NCBI GenBank assembly: GCA_947303185.1
Contig: CAMYXF010000004.1
Location: 124,001-188,000, forward strand
Direction of reading: 5' to 3'
DNA length: 64,000 bases
From: an uncultured Clostridia bacterium
GTDB taxonomy: Bacteria; Bacillota; Clostridia; Saccharofermentanales; Saccharofermentanaceae
Shown piece after piece: positions 9,357-16,663 of the stretch (position 1 is the first letter of the stretch; each line of letters starts with the position of its first letter). A program made the translations under genes and the position numbers. The notes under the pieces were generated by a model. The model did no database searches, had not been told where the DNA came from, and worked only from the letters and a program-made list of their open reading frames with translations.

Positions 9357-9683
9357 TTGTCTAAAAGGCTTGTTTTGAAGGCTGTTCAAACAGTACGGTG
9401 GCTGTCTATTCTCTAAAGCGTGTGATTCTGGCGGTGTTTAGAGAAGATTTCGACGTTTGTTCTCTAAGGCTTGTTTTTTCGACAACTTTTAGAGAATTTT
9501 TCGCCGATTCTTCTCTAAAAGCCTTAATTAGAGCGGAGTTTGGAGAAAAAGGTGCAGGCTCGTTATCTAAAGCAGATGATTTTGGCATCGTTTGGATAAC
9601 ACTGTTACAGCTGTGTAGAAGCGTTATAAAAACAGGATTTCTAAACATCTTTTCGATAGAAATATGCTGATTCTCTATCGAAA
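9357..9683. repeat. Alternating inverted half-site array, island 2
   Basis: Half-sites in order are TTGTCTAAA (9357), a weak TTCAAACAG (9385), TTCTCTAAA (9409), TTTAGAGAA (9437), TTCTCTAAG (9460), TTTAGAGAA (9488), TTCTCTAAA (9511), TTTGGAGAA (9539), TTATCTAAA (9563) and TTTGGATAA (9591). Every divergent pair is separated by exactly 19 bp and successive pairs by 14 or 15 bp. After a decayed stretch, TTTCGATAG (9651) and CTATCGAAA (9675) lie 15 bp apart. Two right arms carry TTTGGA instead of TTTAGA, which keeps pairing as a G-U wobble in plus-strand RNA. The array occupies most of the 504-bp gap between proS and the small membrane protein gene. Confidence 0.8.
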
Positions 9684-9701
9684 ACACCCACAACCAAAAG
9701 A

Positions 9702-9725
9702 AAAGGATGCCTTCCGACATCCTTT
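9702..9725 (-). terminator. Terminator of the small membrane protein gene
   Basis: AAAGGATG (9702-9709) pairs with CATCCTTT (9718-9725). Read on the minus strand, the hairpin is followed by a T-rich tail (TTCTTTTGG). It lies 20 bp after the stop at 9746. Confidence 0.75.
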
Positions 9726-9745
9726 CCCAAATAGTATTTAACCCG

Positions 9746-9910
9746 TTAAGTATTTAAGATTCCTAAGATGAACACAACGTCCAGAATACCGCAGATTATG
9801 AGGATCAGGGCGCATATTATGTAGGTTCTTGCACGCTTTTTCTCGACATCGCGCTCTGTCGTTCCGTAGCTTTCTCTTCTGGCCGGTTTACGGACACGTC
9901 CCAACGACAT
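9746..9910 (-). CDS. Small single-pass membrane protein, unknown function
   Basis: I start this 54-residue protein at ATG 9910 because a GGGGGGTG ribosome binding site sits just upstream; an ATG at 9928 would place that site inside the gene. The N-terminal half is basic (RVRKPARRESYGTTERDVEKK) and the C-terminal half is one hydrophobic helix ending at the C-terminus (about 30-53). Topology would put the basic part in the cytoplasm. It has its own terminator and is flanked by island 2. No family recognised. Confidence 0.6.
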   Translation of the reverse strand: MSLGRVRKPARRESYGTTERDVEKKRARTYIICALILIICGILDVVFILGILNT

Positions 9911-10212
9911 TTGCTGCACCCCCCACATAAAATTTCCCTCGCGGTGTCTAGATTATAGACGCATTAAAAATTACATACCTTGCAGATATGTGACATTCGA
10001 TTTACAGATTTCGAAAAACGCTTTACTCAAAATGAGATTAGCGGTATAGGGCAGCCCTGTAAACTTGGGCATATTGCAAAACAAAGCGGCGGAAAGTGCT
10101 TCAAAAATACCCACTTTTTCACTTAGAATGGCGTAAAACATATGTATGATATAATAATCTTGTAATTATGCGCTCAGATAGAACGCAATAAACATAAGGA
10201 GAAATAAGGTTT
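9911..10212. other. 302-bp intergenic region with one promoter
   Basis: This gap separates divergently transcribed genes. Apart from the extended -10 promoter at 10147-10155 and the ribosome binding sites of the flanking genes, I see no structured RNA, repeat array or reading frame of note. The 5' leader of the SH3-3D gene is only about 50 nt, too short for a riboswitch. Confidence 0.5.
10147..10155 (+). promoter_or_regulatory. Extended -10 promoter for the SH3-3D protein gene
   Basis: TGA-TATAAT is an extended -10 element (TG one base before a perfect TATAAT), about 58 bp upstream of the start codon. No good -35 box is found at 16-18 bp, which is typical for extended -10 promoters. Confidence 0.5.
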
Positions 10213-11223
10213 TTGAAGCTTGTTGGAGTAAAAGAATTCTATAACATTACACGCGCCAAGATCATCTCGGCGGTGAACTGCGGCATAGTCATTACGGCTT
10301 GCTCCATTGCTATGTTCTCCGTAGATACAGCACTTAATTCCACTTCCTCTCTGGCTCAGCCTGTTGAGGCAACTGAAACTACAGTTCTCTACCCCGGCGA
10401 GACAGATGTAGTAGAGACTAAAAACACTGAAGTCTCCGAGCCTGCCGAATCTTCTGCACCGGCATCTGCAAATCCGTCAACAAACGCTTCTGCTGCAGGC
10501 ACAACACCTTCAGGTACTGCAGAAACTTCAGAGACAGCAGAAACATCTTCTGATGATACTGATACAACAGAAGAGACAGAAGCAACAGCTGCAGAGACAG
10601 AGAAGGTTACTGAAAGCGAACTTTACATTACCGTATATGCAACTACTGCAATCAACGTAAGATCAGGTCCGGGCACAAATTACGATGTCGTAAAGGGTCT
10701 CAACCAGGGCGACCAGATCGACGTTATCGCTGAGACTTCAAACGGCTGGTACAAGACATATAACGGCAACTATGTAAGTAAGGATTATGTATCAGAGAAG
10801 AAACCCTCTGCTACAACAACAAATACTTCCAAGCCGACTACAAGACAGACTGAGGAAGAGACCGAAGAAGTAGTAGAAGTCACAACAACTACTACCGAAG
10901 AGGAAGTATACGATACACCTTCCGGCAGCGGCAACTCCTGCACGATCACATTCTATGGTCCCCAGTCCAACGGAGACGGCACCTACAACACAAGCACAGC
11001 AACAGGAACAACATGTACCGAAGGCCGCACATGCGCAGCTGACTGGTCCATCTATCCTGCAGGAACAGTAATCTACATTGAGAACGATCCTTTGGGCGGA
11101 GACGGATATTACACCGTTGAAGACAGAGGTCCCGGTGTTAAGGGTTACCACATCGATATCTACGCAGACGACGGCGAGACAGGCGCACACCACACCTGCA
11201 CACGCACAGTCTACGCCCAGTAA
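10213..11223 (+). CDS. Cell-wall protein with SH3 and 3D (RpfB/MltA-like) domains
   Basis: A TTG start at 10213 is used, with TAAGG just upstream; no ATG fits the signal sequence. The 336-residue protein has a hydrophobic signal or anchor (about 18-38), a long Thr/Ser/Glu-rich low-complexity linker (45-130), a bacterial SH3 domain (about 134-195, AINVRSGPGTNYDVV), a second acidic linker, and a C-terminal 3D domain (about 245-335) with the conserved Asp pattern in VEDRGPGVKGYHIDIYADD. 3D domains occur in lytic transglycosylase-like and RpfB-type proteins, so peptidoglycan binding or cleavage is likely. It is followed 72 bp later by rnjA on the same strand. Confidence 0.8.
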   Translation: MKLVGVKEFYNITRAKIISAVNCGIVITACSIAMFSVDTALNSTSSLAQPVEATETTVLYPGETDVVETKNTEVSEPAESSAPASANPSTNASAAGTTPSGTAETSETAETSSDDTDTTEETEATAAETEKVTESELYITVYATTAINVRSGPGTNYDVVKGLNQGDQIDVIAETSNGWYKTYNGNYVSKDYVSEKKPSATTTNTSKPTTRQTEEETEEVVEVTTTTTEEEVYDTPSGSGNSCTITFYGPQSNGDGTYNTSTATGTTCTEGRTCAADWSIYPAGTVIYIENDPLGGDGYYTVEDRGPGVKGYHIDIYADDGETGAHHTCTRTVYAQ

Positions 11224-11295
11224 AAACCAGTAAACATTACGCCCGATGCTTCTCCCCAAAAGAGAAGTATTTGCGCTTTTATAGAAGGAACAATT

Positions 11296-13050
11296 ATGAG
11301 CAGCAATTCAAAAAGACATAGTTTTAAAGACCCGAAATATAAGAATACCAATCCGGTAAAGATCATTCCTTTGGGCGGTATCGGAGAGATCGGCAAAAAC
11401 ATGACCGCCTTCGAATACAACAACGACATCATCATCGTCGACTGCGGCATGAGCTTCCCTGAAGAGAACATGCCGGGCGTTGACTGCGTCATCCCGGATT
11501 TCACTTATATCAGACGCAACAAGGAGAAGCTCAGAGGCATCCTCATCACACACGGACACGAGGATCACATCGGCTCTCTTCCCTACTTCTTAAGAGAGTT
11601 CAAGTGTCCTGTTTTCGGCGGCACGATGGCAATCGAGCTCATCAAGCTCAAGCTCCAGGATAAGAATGTGCCTTTTGAAGGCATCAAGCTCTCAACCTGC
11701 AAGAACGGCGACATTATCCGCCTCGGCAATTCATTCTCTGCCGAATTCATCAGAGTTAACCACTCCATCGCGGATTCATATGCGCTCTGCATCAACACTC
11801 CCGTAGGACGCATCGTCCACTCTGGCGACTTCAAGATCGATTACACTCCGATCAACGGCAAGACAATCAATCTCCAGCGCCTGGGTGAGCTCGGAAAAGA
11901 AGGCGTCCTGATGTTCATGTGCGAGAGCACGAACGTTGAGATCGAAGGTTTCTCACCCTCCGAAAAGCACGTCGGCGAAGCTTTCTCACACTACTTCAGA
12001 AAAGCTGAAGGCCGTATCATCGTTGCTACATTCTCATCACACGTTCACCGTATGCAGCAGATCATCACGGCAGCTGAAAAATACGGCCGCCACGTCTGCC
12101 TTTCAGGCCGTTCAATGGTCCAGGTATTCAACATCGCAAACACTCTGGGATATATCGACATCCAGCCCGATACACTTATCGACATCGATGCTATCGACAA
12201 CTACCCTGACAACCAGATCGTTGTTCTCACAACGGGTTCACAGGCTGAGCCGATGAGCGCCCTCACACGTATGGCATACTCATCTCACCGCTCGGTAGAC
12301 ATCACCAAGGGCGATACGGTAATCATCTCCGCAGACCCTATCCCGGGCAACGAGAAGCCTATCTACAGAGTCATCAACGAGCTCTATAAGAAGGGCGCGC
12401 ACGTTATCTACCAGTCTCTAGCAGACGTTCACGTATCAGGCCACGCATACAGAGACGAGCTCATGATGCTCCATACCCTGATCAAGCCTAAGTTCTTCAT
12501 TCCGGTTCACGGCGAATACCGTATGCTCTGCCTCCACAAAGAGATGGCAGTAGGCCTCGGCATGAACGAAGACAATATCTCGATCCTCGAAAACGGCGCA
12601 GTTCTCGAACTCACCGAAGACGAAGCAAAGATCACGGATCACGTTCCTGCAGCACCCGTTCTCATCGACGGTACAGGCACTGTTGATGCTGACGACAGAG
12701 TACTCACCGACAGAATCCACTTAAGCGAAGACGGCTGTCTTGCAATCGCCATTACAGTTAACGAAGACACTGGAGATCTTGCTTGCTCCCCTGCCGTTAA
12801 CTCAATCGGCTGCTTTGATGACGAGGAAAACATCGACGTACTTTATGAGCTTATCTCCGATAAGGTTGACGATCTTCTTAAGCAGGCAAGCAACAAGGCC
12901 GGAAGCATCGAAGCTTTCATCCAGAAGCGCAACTTCAGAGAGCAGATAAAGAGCTTCGTAAATTCAAAGTCCGGTAAGAGACCGATGATCATCTTCAACA
13001 TCAGCTATGTCGGCGGATTTGACGATGACGAGTACTACGGAGACAGGTAA
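11296..13050 (+). CDS. rnjA: Ribonuclease J
   Basis: This 584-residue metallo-beta-lactamase/beta-CASP nuclease acts in mRNA decay and rRNA maturation as a 5' exonuclease and endonuclease. It has the zinc motif HGHEDHIG (about 86-93), further ligands in VNHSIADS and IVHSGDFK, and beta-CASP motifs including ATFSSHVHRMQQI, LSGRSM and HVSGHA. The C-terminal RNase J domain follows (IIFNISYVGG near the end). The length matches RNase J1/J2 (about 555) with a short N-terminal extension. The gene ends 11 bp from the convergent PIN gene with no strong terminator between them, so the transcripts may overlap. Confidence 0.94.
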   Translation: MSSNSKRHSFKDPKYKNTNPVKIIPLGGIGEIGKNMTAFEYNNDIIIVDCGMSFPEENMPGVDCVIPDFTYIRRNKEKLRGILITHGHEDHIGSLPYFLREFKCPVFGGTMAIELIKLKLQDKNVPFEGIKLSTCKNGDIIRLGNSFSAEFIRVNHSIADSYALCINTPVGRIVHSGDFKIDYTPINGKTINLQRLGELGKEGVLMFMCESTNVEIEGFSPSEKHVGEAFSHYFRKAEGRIIVATFSSHVHRMQQIITAAEKYGRHVCLSGRSMVQVFNIANTLGYIDIQPDTLIDIDAIDNYPDNQIVVLTTGSQAEPMSALTRMAYSSHRSVDITKGDTVIISADPIPGNEKPIYRVINELYKKGAHVIYQSLADVHVSGHAYRDELMMLHTLIKPKFFIPVHGEYRMLCLHKEMAVGLGMNEDNISILENGAVLELTEDEAKITDHVPAAPVLIDGTGTVDADDRVLTDRIHLSEDGCLAIAITVNEDTGDLACSPAVNSIGCFDDEENIDVLYELISDKVDDLLKQASNKAGSIEAFIQKRNFREQIKSFVNSKSGKRPMIIFNISYVGGFDDDEYYGDR

Positions 13051-13061
13051 AAGCTTACCCT

Positions 13062-13475
13062 TTACGCCAATAGCTTTAAAAGTTCTTCAGGCGAAATGGC
13101 TCTGATCTCAGCCTTCCCGTAATCTTTTGTGTTGCGTGTAACTATATAGTCTGCCCCAACTGTTTCAGCACAGGCATATTGAAGTGCATCTTCGTAATCG
13201 GAGATTGCAGTATTGTTTATTGCTGTGTCTACAACATCATTACCCACTTCTGCCACTTTTAAAATCTCATTGTACCGCTTCAAAATAGTACGTCTTTCAG
13301 CATCTGAATACTGCTTTCGCAGAATGTAATACATATTGCTAATAGAGTGAAGCGCAACATATCCGTCAATAACATGTTTTGCGCAAAGGTCGATAACCGT
13401 AGCTGAAAAGCCTGATCTGCCATCCCTGTTAGTGAGAGCATCTATCATTATGTTTGTATCAATCAGTACCTTCAT
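13062..13475 (-). CDS. PIN-domain toxin (VapC-like ribonuclease)
   Basis: I start at ATG 13475, which gives the canonical PIN N-terminus MKVLIDTNIMIDAL (137 residues). The gene overlaps the last 17 bp of the antitoxin gene. Acidic residues expected for Mg2+-dependent RNA cleavage are present: Asp6 in LIDTN, a middle acidic residue, and Asp in YEDALQYACAETVGADYIVTRN. PIN toxins of this kind cut tRNA or rRNA when released from their antitoxin. The upstream helix-turn-helix protein is the evident partner. Confidence 0.8.
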   Translation of the reverse strand: MKVLIDTNIMIDALTNRDGRSGFSATVIDLCAKHVIDGYVALHSISNMYYILRKQYSDAERRTILKRYNEILKVAEVGNDVVDTAINNTAISDYEDALQYACAETVGADYIVTRNTKDYGKAEIRAISPEELLKLLA

Positions 13476-13944
13476 ACTTGCGATCAATGCCTCCATGCTT
13501 GCGGATTAACTCCTCTTCAAGAATTGCCTTGTAGTCATCCCCGATATCAATCGGTCTGCAAAGTTTCATTAATTCATCAAATGCTTCCTTCTTCCGCTTC
13601 AGTTCTTCCTCGCGTAATCCTTCAGCATAGACCTTTACCCTCTCCCGGTTCTCCATCTTAAGCGTTTCCAAAACTTCGCTTATCTCAAGATTTACCGCAT
13701 ATTCAGGCTTAAAGTACTCAGGTACTATCGCAAGTGTCAGCCCCATTGCATTAAGCATCTTAAGAAGAGTCTCAAGCCTGGGCTCAGTACTCTTATTCTC
13801 TATTCTTCCGACAGCAGCCTGATGAAGACCTGATTTCCTGGCAATCTCAGTCTGCGACAGGTGTCTGGCCTTTCTGATCTTGATGAAATCATCGATTATC
13901 TCGTTTCCTGTCCTTGCATTATGTCTATTCTCGTTAGCTACCAT
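13459..13944 (-). CDS. Xre-type HTH antitoxin of the PIN toxin
   Basis: ATG 13944 follows a good AAGGAGG site, giving 161 residues; longer upstream starts lack a ribosome binding site and would run through the promoter. The Xre/Cro helix-turn-helix lies at about 20-75 (LSQTEIARKSGLHQAAVGRIENKS). A charged C-terminal part probably wraps the toxin. An HTH antitoxin with a PIN toxin is a less usual pairing than AbrB- or RHH-type VapB. Autoregulation is likely through the palindrome just upstream. Confidence 0.8.
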   Translation of the reverse strand: MVANENRHNARTGNEIIDDFIKIRKARHLSQTEIARKSGLHQAAVGRIENKSTEPRLETLLKMLNAMGLTLAIVPEYFKPEYAVNLEISEVLETLKMENRERVKVYAEGLREEELKRKKEAFDELMKLCRPIDIGDDYKAILEEELIRKHGGIDRKYEGTD

Positions 13945-13982
13945 ATCCAAAACCTCCTTATTCGTTATATTTATATCGTATT

Positions 13983-13998
13983 CGTTATAATTATAACG
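13983..13998. promoter_or_regulatory. Palindromic operator upstream of the HTH-PIN operon
   Basis: CGTTATAATTATAACG is a perfect 16-bp palindrome 39 bp before the antitoxin start. A related half-site, TTCGTTATA, lies 20 bp closer to the gene, and TATAAT inside the palindrome could be the -10 box. This is the expected layout for self-repression by the Xre protein. Confidence 0.6.
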
Positions 13999-14050
13999 CG
14001 AAAAATAGGTCATTGCAACACAATGACCTACCTGACAGCCTATTTAAGCC

Positions 14051-16663
14051 TTAGTTCCTTATGACATCAACAACATCTTTTACGCGCAGGATCCTCTCGC
14101 ATGTGCGGTCAAGCTGCTCGCGTCCGGAAATATTCACGGTTACGAAAATGCGGGCCTCCGGGCCGTCAACTACCGTGTTGAGCTTAACGATGTTGATCTT
14201 CTCTTCGCTGATCTTATCGAGAACGTCAATAAGCAGGCCGTTTCTGTCCATGGCAACGACAACGAGCTGTACGTCGTAGCTTGAATACTTTGCCTTTGAA
14301 AGCCACGTTACTTCAACAAGACGCTGATATCTCTGCTCGTCCCTGTCGGAATTGCCGCGGTTCTTGATTATGTTCTGGATGTTCTTGCAGGATACCTTGT
14401 GAATGCCTACGCCCTTTTCCTGTGTGACATAACCGATGATCTCATCACCGAACACAGGATGGCAGCACTTAGAGATATGAGTAACAAGCGAATCGAGTCC
14501 GTTTACGACAACTGCATCATTACTCTGCGCACGTCTTGCAGAATCAGTCCTTGCGCCTCTAGAAGGCTTGGCGTTAGCTGCTGCTGCGAGTGCCTCGTTG
14601 CCCTTGGGAGTGCCTGGTGCGGCAGTCTGGTGAGGATCGACGTTAAGCGCGTTGATCTTGGTAACGTCGTAATCGAGAACCTGCTTGGAGCTCTCAGCCG
14701 GCTTACTTTTCGCGCCCTTGATATTACGTGTCTGGTCAGCCTTACCGAGTTCGATAGGAAGTTCGTTAGGGCTGTATGCGACGTTACCGTCTGCAGTAAC
14801 GCGGTAGCCTAAAGCACGGCGCTCTTCTTCAGGAATATTCCTGATATAGTCGTCACGGAGACGTGAGAATACTTTGCTTACGCTGATGGATCCGTATCCC
14901 AAAGCGGCGAACATGTCGTCCAGGGACTGGAAGTTATTGCGCTTCAGAATGATCTCGATCGACTTGTGCATCAGGAGCTTTGCCGGATCGAAGCCGTTAC
15001 GCGTGATCTCGTTTGTAAGAAGTTCACGGCCTGTAGCGATATTGTCTGCACGCGCTTCACGCTTGAACCAGGAATTGATCTTGGATTTGGCGTTAGCCGT
15101 ACGCGCGATGGATACCCAGTCACGTGAAGGGCCCTTAACGAGCTTTGCCGAAGACTGTATCTCGACGATGTCGCTGTTCTTAAGTTCATAGGACAAAGGA
15201 ACGATACGTCCGTTAACCTTCGCACCGTGCATGTGGTTACCGATACCTGAGTGGATCGCATATGCGAAGTCGATCGGGCATGAACCCTTAGGAAGCTTGA
15301 TTACTTCGTGCTTAGGTGTGTATACGAAAATCTCGTCCGGCGCGATATTCATCTTGAACGCTTCCATGAACTCGCCTGAATCGGTGAGCTCATTCTGCGA
15401 ATCGATGATCTGCCTCATCTCGTTGATCTTCGTATCGTATCTGTCAGCCTTGAATTCCTGTGAATTACCGGTTTCCTTATAGTGCCAGTGCGCGGCGATA
15501 CCGAACTCAGCAATCTGGTGCATCGCAAACGTTCTTATCTGCACTTCGAAAGGCGTGCCCGTGTGGCTTACGACAGTCGTGTGAATGGACTGGTACTTGT
15601 TCTCCTTGGGCATCGCGATATAGTCCTTGAAACGGCCAGGTACGTGCTGGTACATCTCGTGGATGATACCCAATACCTGATAGCATTCAATGACTTCGTC
15701 AACGATTATTCTGCACGCGAAAAGATCGTAGATCTCGTCGATCGTCTTACCCTTCTCGTGCATCTTCTTATAGATGCTGTAGAAATGCTTCGGACGGCCT
15801 TCAATGTCGTAATGTACGATGCCGTTCTCCTCAAGCTTTGCGCGGATCTCGGAGACAACGTCTTCCATGAAATCTTCTCTCTGCGCACGGTTACCGTTAA
15901 CGAGCTTTACGAGCTCATAGTAATCGTCCGGATGAAGATAACGCAGACACAGATCCTCAAGTTCCCACTTGATCTTATAGATACCGAATCTGCCTGCGAA
16001 AGGAACGTAGATATCAAGTGTCTCCTGGGCCTTTTCGATCTGCTTCTCAGGACTCATGGACTTCAATGTCCTCATGTTGTGCAGACGGTCTGCGAGCTTG
16101 ATGAATATGACTCTGATGTCGTCCGTGAGCGCAATGAACATCTTGCGCACATTGGATGCCTGGATGTCCTGCTTGGAGTTATAAACTACATTATCGAGGC
16201 TCAAATTGAGCTTTGTAACGCCGTCAACAAGGCTGCATACGACAGGTCCGAACTTCTTTGTGACCATATCATCGTCAACTATCGTATCTTCGATCGTATC
16301 GTGAAGAAGCGCTGCCTGGATCGTAGCTGAGTCTACCTTAAGATCAGCAAGGATGAGGGCAACTGAAACGGGGTGAATGATGTAAGGCTCGCCCGTCTTA
16401 CGTCTCTGGTTGCGGTGTGCCTTATAAGCAAAGATGAAGGCCTTCTCCATCTCCTCGTTGTCCTCTTCGATATCTTTCTCTTCGAGCTTTGCGGCACGCG
16501 CGTAATCGTCGTAAATGGAGATTATCTTATTGAATCTTTCCTGAAGATCCTGGGGAATTTCGGGCTTCTGGCTGTCGTCCTCAAGATAGGCGCGCTCGGC
16601 CTCAGCCTGCACCTCTTCTTCAGTAACGGGATTAAATGCCTTGTCATTCTTGCCCTTATTCAC
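14051..16663 (-). CDS. relA: Bifunctional (p)ppGpp synthetase/hydrolase (Rel/RSH)
   Basis: I choose the GTG at 16663, which follows AGGAG with good spacing and overlaps the recJ stop by 8 bp; an upstream GTG at 16693 is also open. Of about 870 residues, the HD hydrolase domain (about 60-210) has HRNQRRKTGEPYIIHP and LLHDTIEDT. The synthetase domain (about 240-370) has RPKHFYSIYKKM and YDLFACRIIV. The TGS domain (about 410-475) has VYTPKHEVIKLPKGSCPIDFAY, and the ACT domain is at the end. It makes and degrades (p)ppGpp in the stringent response. It is longer than the usual 730-740 residues because of an N-terminal extension and a low-complexity linker (about 660-740). Confidence 0.94.
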   Translation of the reverse strand: MNKGKNDKAFNPVTEEEVQAEAERAYLEDDSQKPEIPQDLQERFNKIISIYDDYARAAKLEEKDIEEDNEEMEKAFIFAYKAHRNQRRKTGEPYIIHPVSVALILADLKVDSATIQAALLHDTIEDTIVDDDMVTKKFGPVVCSLVDGVTKLNLSLDNVVYNSKQDIQASNVRKMFIALTDDIRVIFIKLADRLHNMRTLKSMSPEKQIEKAQETLDIYVPFAGRFGIYKIKWELEDLCLRYLHPDDYYELVKLVNGNRAQREDFMEDVVSEIRAKLEENGIVHYDIEGRPKHFYSIYKKMHEKGKTIDEIYDLFACRIIVDEVIECYQVLGIIHEMYQHVPGRFKDYIAMPKENKYQSIHTTVVSHTGTPFEVQIRTFAMHQIAEFGIAAHWHYKETGNSQEFKADRYDTKINEMRQIIDSQNELTDSGEFMEAFKMNIAPDEIFVYTPKHEVIKLPKGSCPIDFAYAIHSGIGNHMHGAKVNGRIVPLSYELKNSDIVEIQSSAKLVKGPSRDWVSIARTANAKSKINSWFKREARADNIATGRELLTNEITRNGFDPAKLLMHKSIEIILKRNNFQSLDDMFAALGYGSISVSKVFSRLRDDYIRNIPEEERRALGYRVTADGNVAYSPNELPIELGKADQTRNIKGAKSKPAESSKQVLDYDVTKINALNVDPHQTAAPGTPKGNEALAAAANAKPSRGARTDSARRAQSNDAVVVNGLDSLVTHISKCCHPVFGDEIIGYVTQEKGVGIHKVSCKNIQNIIKNRGNSDRDEQRYQRLVEVTWLSKAKYSSYDVQLVVVAMDRNGLLIDVLDKISEEKINIVKLNTVVDGPEARIFVTVNISGREQLDRTCERILRVKDVVDVIRN

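Noticed and set aside
9357..9683. Island 2 (and 1, 3) as CRISPR arrays
   Set aside because: The repeated word is only about 9 bp, alternates in orientation, and the spacers alternate between 19 and 14-15 bp. CRISPR repeats are longer and all in one direction, and no cas gene is present.
9911..10212. Cyclic-di-AMP riboswitch before the SH3-3D wall protein gene
   Set aside because: The best promoter leaves a leader of only about 50 nt, and the conserved GC-rich blocks of that riboswitch are absent.
15482..16330. Long open frame on the plus strand inside rel
   Set aside because: It is the opposite-strand shadow of the conserved Rel HD and synthetase domains, has no ribosome binding site and resembles no family. 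The same applies to 7871-8623 (proS) and 26976-27563 (giant pilin).
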